Shown here: positions 18,614 to 27,775 of the stretch, one piece after another
Layout of the letters: each line of letters begins with the position of its first letter
Position numbering within the stretch: position 1 is the stretch's first letter
NCBI RefSeq assembly: GCF_902158555.1
Contig: NZ_CABGGS010000007.1
Coordinates: 1-64,000, forward strand
Direction: 5' to 3'
Length of the DNA: 64,000 bases
From: Klebsiella spallanzanii
GTDB taxonomy: Bacteria; Pseudomonadota; Gammaproteobacteria; Enterobacterales; Enterobacteriaceae
Program-made: the position numbers and the translations under genes
Notes under the pieces: generated by a model
The model's database searches: none
Seen by the model: only the letters and a program-made list of their open reading frames with translations
Told to the model about the DNA's origin: nothing

Positions 18614-21600
18614 ATGCCTGAACAATACCGATACTCTCTGCCGGTTAAAGCCGGCGATCAGCGCCAGCTTGGCGAACTTACCGGCGCGGCCTGTGCCACT
18701 CTGGTAGCAGAAATGGCCGAACGCCACGGCGGTCCGGTGGTGCTGATAGCCCCCGATATGCAAAACGCCCTGCGTCTGAATGATGAAATCAGGCAGTTTA
18801 CCGACAGCATGGTGGCAGGTCTGGCGGACTGGGAAACGCTCCCCTACGACAGCTTTTCGCCGCACCAGGACATTATCTCTTCTCGCCTCGCCACCCTGTA
18901 CCAGCTCCCGACCATGGAACGCGGCGTACTGATCGTTCCGGTCAGTACACTCATGCAGCGCGTCTGTCCGCATAATTTCCTCCACGGCCATGCGCTGGTG
19001 ATGAAAAAAGGGCAACGGCTGTCGCGGGACGCGCTGCGCACTCAGTTGGACAGCGCGGGCTACCGTCACGTCGACCAGGTGATGGAACACGGCGAATACG
19101 CCACCCGCGGCGCGCTGCTCGACCTGTTCCCTATGGGCAGCGAACAGCCCTACCGTCTCGATTTTTTCGATGATGAGATCGACAGCCTGCGTCTGTTCGA
19201 CGTCGACAGCCAGCGGACGCTGGAAGAAGTCGCCAGCATTAACCTGCTTCCGGCACACGAATTTCCGACCGACCAGGCCGCCATCGAGCTGTTCCGCAGC
19301 CAATGGCGCGATCGTTTTGACGTGAAACGCGACGCCGAACATATTTATCAACAGGTCAGTAAAGGCACGCTGCCGGCGGGGATCGAATACTGGCAGCCGC
19401 TGTTTTTTAACGAACCGTTACCGCCGCTGTTCAGCTATTTCCCGGCGAAAACGCTGATTGTGAATACTGGCGATCTGGAGGCCAGCGCCGAACGATTCCA
19501 GAATGAAACCCGCGCCCGCTTTGAAAATCGCGGCGTCGACCCGATGCGCCCGCTTCTGCCACCTGAGATGCTATGGCTGCGTAGCGATGAGCTGTTTAGC
19601 GAGCTAAAAAAATGGCCGCGCGTGCAGCTTAAAACCGAGCGTCTGGCGGAGAAAGCCGCCAATACCAACCTCGGTTATCAAAAATTACCCGAACTGGCAA
19701 TTCAGGCGCAGAACAAAGCGCCGCTGGATAACCTGCGCCGGTTCCTTGAATCCTTTAGCGGACCTGCAATCTTCTCGGTCGAAAGCGAGGGGCGTCGCGA
19801 AGCGTTGGGCGAAATGCTGGCGCGCATTAAGGTTGCGCCAAAGCATATCCTGCGTCTTGAAGAGGCGACGGGCAACGGCCGCTATCTGATGATCGGCGCC
19901 GCCGAGCATGGCTTTATTGATAGCCAGCGTAATCTGGCGCTGATTTGCGAAAGCGACCTGCTGGGCGAGCGCGTCGCCCGCCGTCGTCAGGATTCACGCC
20001 GCACGATAAATCCGGATACGTTAATCCGTAACCTGGCAGAGCTGCACATCGGGCAGCCGGTGGTACATCTTGAGCACGGGGTTGGCCGCTATGCCGGAAT
20101 GACCACCCTTGAAGCGGGCGGCATCAACGGCGAATACCTGATGCTGACCTACGCCAATGACGCCAAACTGTACGTGCCGGTGTCGTCGCTGCATCTGATT
20201 AGCCGCTATGCGGGCGGTGCGGAAGAAAACGCGCCGCTGCACAAACTGGGCGGCGACGTTTGGGCGCGAGCGCGACAGAAAGCCGCCGAGAAAGTGCGCG
20301 ATGTGGCCGCCGAGCTGCTGGATATCTACGCTCAGCGCGCGGCGAAAGAGGGCTACGCCTTTAAACACGATAAAGAACAGTATCAGCTATTCTGCGACGG
20401 CTTCCCGTTCGAAACCACGCCCGATCAAGCGCAGGCCATCAACGCCGTGTTAAGCGATATGTGCCAGCCGCTGGCGATGGATCGGCTGGTCTGCGGCGAT
20501 GTGGGCTTTGGTAAAACCGAAGTCGCCATGCGCGCCGCTTTTCTGGCGGTCGAAAACCACAAGCAGGTGGCGGTGCTGGTACCGACCACCCTGCTCGCCC
20601 AGCAGCACTTCGATAACTTCCGCGATCGCTTCGCCAACTGGCCAGTGCGCATCGAAATGCTCTCGCGTTTCAGAAGCGCTAAAGAGCAAGCGCAGATCCT
20701 TGAGCAGGTGGCGGAAGGAAAAATCGATATTCTTATTGGCACCCATAAGCTGCTGCAACCGGACGTGAAGCTGCGCGATCTTGGTCTGCTGATCGTCGAT
20801 GAGGAGCACCGCTTTGGCGTGCGCCACAAAGAGCGCATTAAAGCGATGCGCGCCGATGTCGATATCCTGACCCTGACCGCAACGCCGATTCCGCGAACCC
20901 TGAATATGGCGATGAGCGGTATGCGCGACCTGTCGATTATCGCCACGCCGCCCGCCCGTCGTCTGGCGGTGAAAACCTTCGTGCGCGAATATGATGCGCT
21001 GGTGGTACGCGAGGCGATATTGCGTGAGGTGCTGCGCGGCGGCCAGGTCTACTATCTCTACAATGATGTGGAGAATATCCAGAAAGCAGCGGACAGGCTG
21101 GCGGAGCTGGTGCCGGAAGCGCGTATCGCCATCGGCCACGGGCAGATGCGCGAGCGCGAGCTGGAGCGGGTGATGAACGATTTCCACCACCAGCGCTTTA
21201 ACGTGCTGGTGTGCACCACCATTATCGAAACCGGCATCGACATTCCGACGGCAAACACCATTATTATCGAGCGTGCCGATCACTTCGGCCTGGCTCAGTT
21301 GCACCAACTGCGCGGTCGCGTCGGTCGTTCGCACCATCAGGCCTACGCCTGGCTGCTGACCCCACACCCGAAAGCGATGACCACCGATGCGCAAAAACGC
21401 CTTGAGGCCATCGCCTCGCTGGAAGATCTCGGCGCCGGGTTCGCGCTGGCGACCCACGACCTCGAAATTCGCGGCGCGGGTGAACTGCTGGGCGAGGACC
21501 AGAGCGGTTCAATGGAGACCATCGGTTTCTCGCTGTATATGGAGCTGCTGGAAAACGCCGTTGATGCCCTGAAGGCCGGGCGCGAGCCGTCGCTGGAAGA

Positions 21601-22060
21601 TCTCACCAGCCAACAAACCGAAGTTGAGCTGCGTATGCCATCACTGCTGCCGGACGATTTTATCCCTGATGTCAATACCCGCCTGTCATTCTATAAGCGC
21701 ATTGCCAGCGCGAAGAATGAGAATGAGCTGGAAGAGATCAAAGTCGAGCTTATCGATCGCTTTGGCCTGCTACCGGATCCGGCAAGAAACCTGCTTGATA
21801 TCGCCCGGCTTCGTCAGCAGGCGCAAAAGCTGGGGATTCGTAAACTGGAGAGCAATGAAAAAGGCGGCACCATTGAGTTTAACGAGAAGAATAACGTGAA
21901 CCCAATGTGGCTGATTGGTCTGCTGCAGAAACAGCCTCAGCACTATCGGCTAGATGGCCCGACCCGTCTGAAGTTTATGCAGGATCTCGCCGAGCGTAAA
22001 ACGCGGATGGACTGGGTGCGTCAGTTTATGCGTCAGCTGGAAGAGAACGCCACCGTCTGA
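18614..22060 (+). CDS. mfd: Transcription-repair coupling factor Mfd
   Basis: Displaces RNA polymerase stalled at DNA lesions and recruits UvrAB. From ATG 18614 (MPEQYRYSLPVKAGDQ) it is 1148 residues, the E. coli length; the frame is open 40 codons further upstream. Domains in order: UvrB-like module, RNA-polymerase-interaction domain (VVHLEHGVGRYAGM), RecG-like helicase with Walker A GDVGFGKTEVA and Walker B DEEHRFG, helicase motif VI in QLRGRVGRSHHQ, and the C-terminal autoinhibitory domain. No Shine-Dalgarno of note precedes 18614, so the start rests on homology. Confidence 0.96.
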   Translation: MPEQYRYSLPVKAGDQRQLGELTGAACATLVAEMAERHGGPVVLIAPDMQNALRLNDEIRQFTDSMVAGLADWETLPYDSFSPHQDIISSRLATLYQLPTMERGVLIVPVSTLMQRVCPHNFLHGHALVMKKGQRLSRDALRTQLDSAGYRHVDQVMEHGEYATRGALLDLFPMGSEQPYRLDFFDDEIDSLRLFDVDSQRTLEEVASINLLPAHEFPTDQAAIELFRSQWRDRFDVKRDAEHIYQQVSKGTLPAGIEYWQPLFFNEPLPPLFSYFPAKTLIVNTGDLEASAERFQNETRARFENRGVDPMRPLLPPEMLWLRSDELFSELKKWPRVQLKTERLAEKAANTNLGYQKLPELAIQAQNKAPLDNLRRFLESFSGPAIFSVESEGRREALGEMLARIKVAPKHILRLEEATGNGRYLMIGAAEHGFIDSQRNLALICESDLLGERVARRRQDSRRTINPDTLIRNLAELHIGQPVVHLEHGVGRYAGMTTLEAGGINGEYLMLTYANDAKLYVPVSSLHLISRYAGGAEENAPLHKLGGDVWARARQKAAEKVRDVAAELLDIYAQRAAKEGYAFKHDKEQYQLFCDGFPFETTPDQAQAINAVLSDMCQPLAMDRLVCGDVGFGKTEVAMRAAFLAVENHKQVAVLVPTTLLAQQHFDNFRDRFANWPVRIEMLSRFRSAKEQAQILEQVAEGKIDILIGTHKLLQPDVKLRDLGLLIVDEEHRFGVRHKERIKAMRADVDILTLTATPIPRTLNMAMSGMRDLSIIATPPARRLAVKTFVREYDALVVREAILREVLRGGQVYYLYNDVENIQKAADRLAELVPEARIAIGHGQMRERELERVMNDFHHQRFNVLVCTTIIETGIDIPTANTIIIERADHFGLAQLHQLRGRVGRSHHQAYAWLLTPHPKAMTTDAQKRLEAIASLEDLGAGFALATHDLEIRGAGELLGEDQSGSMETIGFSLYMELLENAVDALKAGREPSLEDLTSQQTEVELRMPSLLPDDFIPDVNTRLSFYKRIASAKNENELEEIKVELIDRFGLLPDPARNLLDIARLRQQAQKLGIRKLESNEKGGTIEFNEKNNVNPMWLIGLLQKQPQHYRLDGPTRLKFMQDLAERKTRMDWVRQFMRQLEENATV

Positions 22061-22066
22061 TGGTAT

Positions 22067-22096
22067 CCGGGATACGGCCTGCGCGCCGTATCCCGG
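22067..22096. repeat. REP-like hairpin after mfd
   Basis: CCGGGATACGGC at 22067-22078 pairs perfectly with GCCGTATCCCGG at 22085-22096 around a 6-base loop, 6 bp after the mfd stop. It resembles enterobacterial REP palindromes and would protect or end the mfd transcript. Confidence 0.65.
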
Positions 22097-22219
22097 CCCT
22101 CCGATATGTTCGGCAAAATTTACAAACATTTTGCAATCCCTCTGCACTTCCCAACACTCGCTCCGCCATAATCTCAGAGCTTTTCCGTATAAAAATAACC
22201 ACTTACTTATTATGGAATT

Positions 22220-23185
22220 ATGGTGATGAAGAGCTTTACGCGAATTTCTGTCTGGCTGGGGATGATCGCTATCGCCGCCGCGCTGGCGCTGCCCGCTCGC
22301 GCCAATACCTGGCCACTGCCGCCTCCGGGTAGCCGTCTGGTGGGGCAAAACCAGTTTCACGTTGTCGAGAATAACGGTGGCTCTCTCGAAGCTATCGCCA
22401 AAAAGTACAACGTCGGTTTTCTCGCGCTGTTACAGGCGAATCCCGGCGTTGATGCTTACGTTCCGCGGGCCGGTAGCGTGTTGACTATTCCGCTGCAAAC
22501 CCTGCTACCCGACGCGCCGCGCGAAGGGTTAGTTATCAACCTGGCCGAACTTCGCCTCTACTACTACCCGCCGGGCAAAAATGAGGTCACCGTCTATCCC
22601 ATCGGCATTGGTCAGCTCGGTGGCGATACCATCACGCCAACGATGGTCACCACCGTCTCCGACAAGCGCGCCAACCCCACATGGACGCCAACGGCCAATA
22701 TCCGCGCCCGCTATAAAGCCATGGGTATTGACCTGCCCGCCGTGGTGCCAGCAGGGCCGGATAACCCGATGGGCCACCACGCCATTCGCCTCGCGGCATA
22801 TGGCGGCGTCTATCTGCTGCACGGGACCAACGCGGATTTCGGCATTGGTATGCGCGTCAGCTCCGGCTGTATTCGCCTGCGTGATAACGACATCAAAGCG
22901 CTGTACAACGTCATAACCCCGGGTACGAAGGTTACCATTATCAATACGCCAATTAAGGCTTCCGTTGAGCCAAACGGTACCCGTCTGGTGGAAATTCATC
23001 AGCCGCTGTCGAAGCATATTGATGACGACCCGCAGACGCTGCCGATTACCCTTAACGACGGCATGCAGGCCTTTAAGCAGGCGCAGTTGACCGACGGAGA
23101 TGTCATGGAGCGCGCGATGACGCTACGCTCGGGTATGCCGATTGACGTCACCCGTCACCACCACATCGCGGAACAATCGCTTTAA
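22220..23185 (+). CDS. ldtC: L,D-transpeptidase LdtC (YcfS)
   Basis: Periplasmic enzyme that attaches Braun lipoprotein to peptidoglycan. 321 residues: signal peptide ending in ALPARA, a LysM-like segment (HVVENNGGSLEAIAKKYNVGFLALLQANP), then the YkuD domain with the catalytic HGTNADFGIG and SSGCIRLR cysteine motifs, and a short C-terminal domain. It is nearly identical in layout to E. coli YcfS. A second in-frame ATG at 22226 is possible as start. Downstream is a strong bidirectional terminator. Confidence 0.94.
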   Translation: MVMKSFTRISVWLGMIAIAAALALPARANTWPLPPPGSRLVGQNQFHVVENNGGSLEAIAKKYNVGFLALLQANPGVDAYVPRAGSVLTIPLQTLLPDAPREGLVINLAELRLYYYPPGKNEVTVYPIGIGQLGGDTITPTMVTTVSDKRANPTWTPTANIRARYKAMGIDLPAVVPAGPDNPMGHHAIRLAAYGGVYLLHGTNADFGIGMRVSSGCIRLRDNDIKALYNVITPGTKVTIINTPIKASVEPNGTRLVEIHQPLSKHIDDDPQTLPITLNDGMQAFKQAQLTDGDVMERAMTLRSGMPIDVTRHHHIAEQSL

Positions 23186-23205
23186 CCCCCTCCAATAATG
23201 GACGT

Positions 23206-23243
23206 AAAAAAACCGCCTTCAGTTCACTGAGGCGGTTTTTTTA
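23206..23243. terminator. Bidirectional terminator after ldtC
   Basis: AACCGCCTTCAG and CTGAGGCGGTT form a stem around a TTCA loop with one bulged T, flanked by A-run on the left and T-run on the right. Works for ldtC on the plus strand and for leftward transcripts from bhsA. Confidence 0.85.
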
Positions 23244-23280
23244 TGGCAATAACTAAACAGAGTACTGCATTTCTGCGAGT

Positions 23281-23378
23281 CGCGGCACCATAAAGGGGTG
23301 GACACCGCGTTTCGTCAGGGAACAACTTACTTTTTGCTTAACGCGGACTGCTGAAGGGGTCAGATCCGCGTGTTGTCA
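23281..23378. repeat. Two tandem structured repeats downstream of bhsA
   Basis: Units at 23281-23309 and 23342-23370 share CGCGG at one end, CCGCG at the other, AAGGGGT in the loop, and a similar TTCGTCAG/GTTGTCAG tail. The inner stem differs (CACC/GGTG against CTG/CAG) but still pairs. Spacing is 61 bp. No open frame. They could be part of the 3' end of the bhsA transcript, a small RNA or a local repeat family; I do not recognise it. Confidence 0.55.
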
Positions 23379-23404
23379 GTGGCATGACAGGGGGAATACA
23401 AAAA

Positions 23405-23662
23405 TTATTTATAGATGACCGCAGTCCCGTGAAGGGTATTAGGGCCGGTTACTGAAGTAATACGGTAAGAGCTTGCACCCATCTCTTCAGCTTTTTGCGC
23501 CAGCTGATCTTCAAGAGAACCCAAGTTGGTCCCTGCGGAAGCAGAAACGGTACCGATTTTGTGCTGACCCGCTGGAGTTGACTGAACTTCAACGGCGGCA
23601 AAGCTGGCGAAAGAGAGCGAGCTAAGAACAGCGGCGATGGCTAATGTTTTAACGTTTTTCAT
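23405..23662 (-). CDS. bhsA: Stress-induced outer-membrane protein BhsA (ComC/YcfR)
   Basis: Small DUF1471 protein, 85 residues, exactly the E. coli length. Signal peptide MKNVKTLAIAAVLSSLSFASFA, then the DUF1471 fold with HKIGTVSASAG and SLEDQLAQKAEEMGASSYRIT, ending GTAVIYK. In E. coli it is induced by copper, acid and peroxide, lowers copper permeability and affects biofilm, and is repressed by ComR, encoded divergently here at 23912. The intergenic region has a perfect CRP site and an inverted repeat. Confidence 0.93.
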   Translation of the reverse strand: MKNVKTLAIAAVLSSLSFASFAAVEVQSTPAGQHKIGTVSASAGTNLGSLEDQLAQKAEEMGASSYRITSVTGPNTLHGTAVIYK

Positions 23663-23738
23663 GATTATTATACCTGTGCAGATGAATGTTTTTGTAGGGG
23701 CGAACGCATTTACTTAACGATCGATAGGTAAATGATAG

Positions 23739-23754
23739 TGTGATCCAAGTCACA
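23739..23754. promoter_or_regulatory. Predicted CRP site upstream of bhsA
   Basis: TGTGATCCAAGTCACA matches TGTGA-N6-TCACA perfectly. It lies 77 bp upstream of the bhsA start codon and 158 bp from comR, a distance suited to activation of bhsA. Confidence 0.72.
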
Positions 23755-23803
23755 CGTCAAACTATTTTTATAACGACCGTTTAACTATTTATAAACAGCT
23801 TAA

Positions 23804-23823
23804 AATTCATACATATATGAATT
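23804..23823. promoter_or_regulatory. Inverted repeat, candidate ComR operator
   Basis: AATTCATA and TATGAATT flank CATA to give a perfect 20-bp inverted repeat between bhsA and comR. TetR-family regulators commonly bind such sites near their own gene. The link to ComR is inference. Confidence 0.5.
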
Positions 23824-23911
23824 ATTTATTTTTAGACCCGGATCGCTGGTAGCGCATAAGGTTTATTTTTATAATGCCCTTTCAACAAACCAACACAGGT
23901 ACAGCGGCATC

Positions 23912-24547
23912 ATGACAACTGACGTTCAAAGTTGTACGAAAAAAAGCCGTGGCCGACCTAAAGTGTTCGACAGGGAAGCGGCGCTGGATAAGGCCATGAC
24001 ACTCTTCTGGCAGCACGGCTATGAAGCCACCTCTCTCGCCGATCTGGTGGAGGCGACGGGTGCAAAAGCCCCTACGCTCTACGCTGAATTTGTGAATAAA
24101 GAGGGGTTGTTTCGCGCGGTGCTGGATCGCTACATCGCGCGTTTTGCCGCCAAACACGAAGCACTGTTGTTTGACGACGATAAAACCGTCGATCGGGCAT
24201 TACGCGATTATTTCACCGCCGTCGCGACCTGCTTTACCAGCAAAGAAACGCCCGCAGGCTGCTTTATGATCAACACTTCCGCAGCGCTGGCGGCATCATC
24301 AACCGATATCGCCAATACCGTAAAGTCGCGGCACGCGATGCAGGAACAGACGCTAACGCAATTTCTCCAGCAGCGACAGCTGCGCGGCGAACTGCCGCCA
24401 GACGGCGATGTGCGTCAGCTGGCGCAGTTCCTTAACTGCATATTGCAGGGGATGTCAATCAGCGCCCGCGAAGGTGCGGACTTCACTAAAATCATGCAAA
24501 TTGCCGAGACCACGATGCGTCTGTGGCCCCAGATTCTTCAGCAATAA
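23912..24547 (+). CDS. comR: TetR-family copper-responsive repressor ComR (YcfQ)
   Basis: 211-residue TetR regulator; E. coli ComR represses bhsA and releases it with copper. N-terminal helix-turn-helix at about residues 30-65 (ALDKAMTLFWQHGYEATSLADLVEATGAKAPTLYAEF) and a C-terminal domain with cysteines in ATCFTSKETPAGCFMINTSAA. Order and orientation beside bhsA match E. coli. E. coli has ycfJ next; here an iutA-like receptor gene is inserted after comR. Confidence 0.92.
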   Translation: MTTDVQSCTKKSRGRPKVFDREAALDKAMTLFWQHGYEATSLADLVEATGAKAPTLYAEFVNKEGLFRAVLDRYIARFAAKHEALLFDDDKTVDRALRDYFTAVATCFTSKETPAGCFMINTSAALAASSTDIANTVKSRHAMQEQTLTQFLQQRQLRGELPPDGDVRQLAQFLNCILQGMSISAREGADFTKIMQIAETTMRLWPQILQQ

Positions 24548-24644
24548 GCCTCTCTTTGACCGATGGCTCCTCCGTCGGTCCCCCCTGCTTTACCCACACA
24601 TTAAGTAATGCTTTCAATAGGTTATTTGCATATTTCACGCGAAT

Positions 24645-24663
24645 GATATTGATAACAATAATC
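24645..24663. promoter_or_regulatory. Fur box upstream of iutA-like gene
   Basis: GATATTGATAACAATAATC agrees with the 19-bp Fur consensus at 15 of 19 positions. It lies 115 bp before the iutA start, so iron repression is expected. Confidence 0.75.
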
Positions 24664-24777
24664 AATACGGGCAAACTTCAGCCTTAAACATTTCTGTTTA
24701 TTTCACCTTGTAACAACCGGTGCGCCCGTACCGGAAAACTAAAACAACGATATCGTAAATTCATAAAAGGAATGAGC

Positions 24778-26955
24778 ATGAAAAAGCGTCTCTGGGTGCT
24801 TAACCCACTGCTGCTGGCTACCGCCCTCCCCGCCTGGGCCGCTGATGACAACATGATTGTCAGCGCCAACCGAACGCATCGAACCGTCGCTGAAATGGCG
24901 CAGACCACCTGGGTTATCGAAGGTCAGGAAATTGAACAACAGGTTCAGGGCGGTAAAGAATTCAAAGACGTACTGGCGCAGCTGATCCCCGGCATCGACG
25001 TCAGCAGCCAGGGACGGACTAACTACGGCATGAATATGCGCGGCCGTGCAATCGTGGTGCTGATTGACGGCGTTCGCCTTAACTCTTCCCGTACCGACAG
25101 CCGCCAGCTCGACTCTATCGATCCTTTTAATATTGAGCACATTGAGGTGATCTCCGGGGCAACGTCGTTGTACGGCGGCGGCAGTACCGGCGGACTTATC
25201 AACATCGTGACCAAAAAAGGCCAGCAGGAGCGCCAGGTCGATCTGGAGCTGGGCGGCAAAACCGGCTTTGCTAATAGCAACGATCACGATGAGCGCGTCG
25301 CGGCAGCGGTCAGCGGCGGCACCGAGCACGCATCCGGCCGTTTATCGGTCGCATATCAGCGCTTTGGCGGCTGGTATGACGGCAACAACGATGCGCTTAT
25401 CCTCGATAATACCCAGACTGGCCTCCAGCATTCCGACCGCCTGGACGTGATGGGTACGGGCACCATTGACATTGACGATAACCGTCAGCTGCAGCTAGTT
25501 ACGCAGTACTATAAAAGTCAGGGTGACGATTACGGGCTGTACCTGGGGGAAAACATGTCGGCGGTGACCGGCGATGGCAAAGCCTTTACGACCGACGGCC
25601 TGAATTCCGATCGCGTCCCCGGCACCGAACGCCACCTGATTAGCCTGCAGTATTCCGATGCAGACTTTTTCGGCCAGAACCTGGTCAGCCAGGTCTATTA
25701 TCGTGATGAATCACTGACCTTTTATCCCTTCCCTACGCTCAGCAAAGGCCAGGTCAGCAGCTTCTCTTCCTCAAAGCAGGACACCGACCAGTACGGCGCG
25801 AAGATAACCCTGAATAGCCAGCCGCTGGACGGCTGGGATCTGACCTGGGGACTGGACGCCGATCACGAAACCTTCAACGCCAACCAGATGTTCTTCGACC
25901 TGGGTCAGTCAATGCCTTCCGGTGGCCTGAACAACCAGGCTATCTACACCACCGGTCGTTATCCTGGCTACAGCATTACCAACCTGGCACCGTTCCTGCA
26001 ATCCAGCTATGACCTGAATGATATCTTCACCGTTAGCGGCGGCGTGCGTTATCAGTGGACGGAAAACAAGGTCGATGATTTTGTCGGCTATGCCCAGCAG
26101 CAGGATGTCGCCAGCGGTAAGGTCAGCTCAGCGGACGCCATTCCGGGCGGCAAAACCGATTACGACAACTTCTTATTTAACGCCGGGATTGTTGCTCATC
26201 TTACCGACCGTCAGCAGACCTGGTTTAACTTCTCCCAGGGCGTGGAGCTGCCCGATCCGGGCAAATACTACGGCATTGGTAAATATGGCGCGGCGGTCAA
26301 CGGCCATCTTCCGCTGCTCTCAAGCGTTAACGTAGGCGACTCGCCGCTGCAGGGGATAAAAGTCAACTCATACGAACTGGGATGGCGCTACACCGGTGAT
26401 AATCTTCGCACTCAGCTGGCGGCTTACTACTCGACTTCCGACAAAACCATTGTCGTTAACCGTACTGATATGACAATCGACGTGCAGTCCGACAAACGTC
26501 GTATTTATGGCGTTGAGGGCGCAGTGGATTACTTCTTCCCGAACAGCGACTGGAGCGCCGGGGCTAACTTTAACGTTCTGAAATCTCAGGTGAAGAGCGA
26601 CGGCAGCTGGCAGAAGTGGGATGTGACGCTCGCATCACCATCAAAGGCGACGGCCTGGGTTGGCTGGGCACCGGAACCGTGGTCGCTGCGGGTGCAAAGC
26701 CAGCAGGTGTTTGATTTAAGCGATGCCAGCGGTAATAAGCTCGATGGTTATAATACCGTGGACTTTATCGGCAGCTACGCGCTGCCGCTCGGCAAGCTGA
26801 CCTTCAGCATCGAAAACCTGCTCAATGAAGACTATGTCACCATTTGGGGTCAGCGCGCGCCGCTGCTTTATAGTCCAACCTACGGCAGCAGCTCTCTCTA
26901 CGAGTACAAAGGGCGCGGTCGTACCTTTGGCCTGAACTACTCTTTGAGCTTCTGA
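24778..26955 (+). CDS. iutA: IutA-like TonB-dependent ferric hydroxamate siderophore receptor
   Basis: Outer-membrane receptor of 725 residues from ATG 24778; an ATG at 24772 is too close to AAAGG at 24766-24770. It follows plasmid IutA, the ferric aerobactin receptor, throughout: signal peptide ALNPLLL-like, VSANRTHRTVAEMAQTTWVIE (TonB box region), plug motif GATSLYGGGSTGGLINIVTKKGQ, and a C-terminal TFGLNYSLSF ending in F. No iucABCD synthesis genes are nearby, so it is an orphan receptor, as known for chromosomal iutA homologues in Klebsiella. Its ligand may be a foreign hydroxamate. It is inserted between comR and ycfJ and has its own Fur box. Confidence 0.9.
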   Translation: MKKRLWVLNPLLLATALPAWAADDNMIVSANRTHRTVAEMAQTTWVIEGQEIEQQVQGGKEFKDVLAQLIPGIDVSSQGRTNYGMNMRGRAIVVLIDGVRLNSSRTDSRQLDSIDPFNIEHIEVISGATSLYGGGSTGGLINIVTKKGQQERQVDLELGGKTGFANSNDHDERVAAAVSGGTEHASGRLSVAYQRFGGWYDGNNDALILDNTQTGLQHSDRLDVMGTGTIDIDDNRQLQLVTQYYKSQGDDYGLYLGENMSAVTGDGKAFTTDGLNSDRVPGTERHLISLQYSDADFFGQNLVSQVYYRDESLTFYPFPTLSKGQVSSFSSSKQDTDQYGAKITLNSQPLDGWDLTWGLDADHETFNANQMFFDLGQSMPSGGLNNQAIYTTGRYPGYSITNLAPFLQSSYDLNDIFTVSGGVRYQWTENKVDDFVGYAQQQDVASGKVSSADAIPGGKTDYDNFLFNAGIVAHLTDRQQTWFNFSQGVELPDPGKYYGIGKYGAAVNGHLPLLSSVNVGDSPLQGIKVNSYELGWRYTGDNLRTQLAAYYSTSDKTIVVNRTDMTIDVQSDKRRIYGVEGAVDYFFPNSDWSAGANFNVLKSQVKSDGSWQKWDVTLASPSKATAWVGWAPEPWSLRVQSQQVFDLSDASGNKLDGYNTVDFIGSYALPLGKLTFSIENLLNEDYVTIWGQRAPLLYSPTYGSSSLYEYKGRGRTFGLNYSLSF

Positions 26956-26956
26956 T

Positions 26957-26989
26957 AAAAAAGCCCCTCAGCCTGAAAGCCTGAGGGGC
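26957..26989 (-). terminator. Terminator of ycfJ
   Basis: GCCCCTCAG and CTGAGGGGC pair around a 9-base loop. Read on the minus strand the stem is followed by six T, so it ends ycfJ; it lies 2 bp after the iutA stop and may also slow rightward transcription. Confidence 0.85.
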
Positions 26990-27010
26990 GAATAGAGATA
27001 AACATCTTTT

Positions 27011-27550
27011 TTACGCTTTGTTAGTCAGAATCAGTTGACCATTGCTGTCCAGCGGAATTTGCGTACCAGGGTCACGATCCATGCGGATTTTGCCCTGCTG
27101 ATCGCCGATTTTGTAAGTGACGTCATAGCCGAGCATTTTTTCCGATTTGTCATACACCGTTTTGCAGCGCTGCTGGGTAGTGGTGTAGGTATCCCCTTCC
27201 TGCATTGAGCCCTGAATCTGGTTTCCGGCATAGCCGCCGCCCAGCGCGCCTACCACGGTGGCGACATCACGACCGCGACCGCCACCGAACTGATGACCAA
27301 TAACTCCACCTGCCACTGCGCCTAATACTGAACCGGCAATGCGGTTTTCATCCTGCACCGGACGACGATGGGTTACGGTGACGTTTCGGCACTCCTGACG
27401 CGGGGTTTTGACGCTCTCTTTTATCGGCGTACTGGACACGACCTGTGCATACTGCGGGCCGCGATCTAACACGTTAAGACCAGCAACGGCTGCAACACCC
27501 AGCGCGGCAGCCACGCCAATCCCTATACCCGCCAACATTGATTTATTCAC
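27011..27550 (-). CDS. ycfJ: Glycine-zipper outer-membrane/envelope protein YcfJ
   Basis: 179 residues from a GTG start at 27550, with AGGAGG seven bases before it. This matches the E. coli length; the in-frame ATG at 27610 would add 20 unrelated residues. A hydrophobic N-terminal helix (MLAGIGIGVAAALGVAAVAGL) is followed by a glycine zipper (GSVLGAVAGGVIGHQFGGGRGRDVATVVGALGGGYAG) and a conserved C-terminal domain (YDVTYKIGDQQGKIRMD). DUF/RcnB-like family of unknown exact role, linked to biofilm in E. coli. Confidence 0.92.
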   Translation of the reverse strand: MNKSMLAGIGIGVAAALGVAAVAGLNVLDRGPQYAQVVSSTPIKESVKTPRQECRNVTVTHRRPVQDENRIAGSVLGAVAGGVIGHQFGGGRGRDVATVVGALGGGYAGNQIQGSMQEGDTYTTTQQRCKTVYDKSEKMLGYDVTYKIGDQQGKIRMDRDPGTQIPLDSNGQLILTNKA

Positions 27551-27775
27551 GGGACATCCTCCTTTGTTGCTATTAACGCTAAGTTTGCCGCTCAGCCATA
27601 AGCCTTGCAAATAAGAAAGCGGATGAAAAGTGCGTGAACGTACGGAAAATCAATGGAATTCAGAGAAGTCCGAGAAGGTATTGCGGGGAAGGCAGGAGGA
27701 TATTCTGGATATTTTAGTTGTAATGCGAAATCGAATCGGGCGACAAAACCTTTTGGCTCTGCCGCCCACCAGTGA

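Noticed and set aside
20450..21457. 335-codon open frame on the minus strand
   Set aside because: Antisense to the helicase domain of mfd; no homology.
23281..23378. Repeats as a CRISPR array
   Set aside because: Only two units, imperfect, with internal pairing and a spacer of unrelated length; no cas genes.
24778..26955. Receptor as part of an aerobactin island
   Set aside because: No iucABCD, transposase or plasmid genes nearby; neighbours on both sides are core genes.
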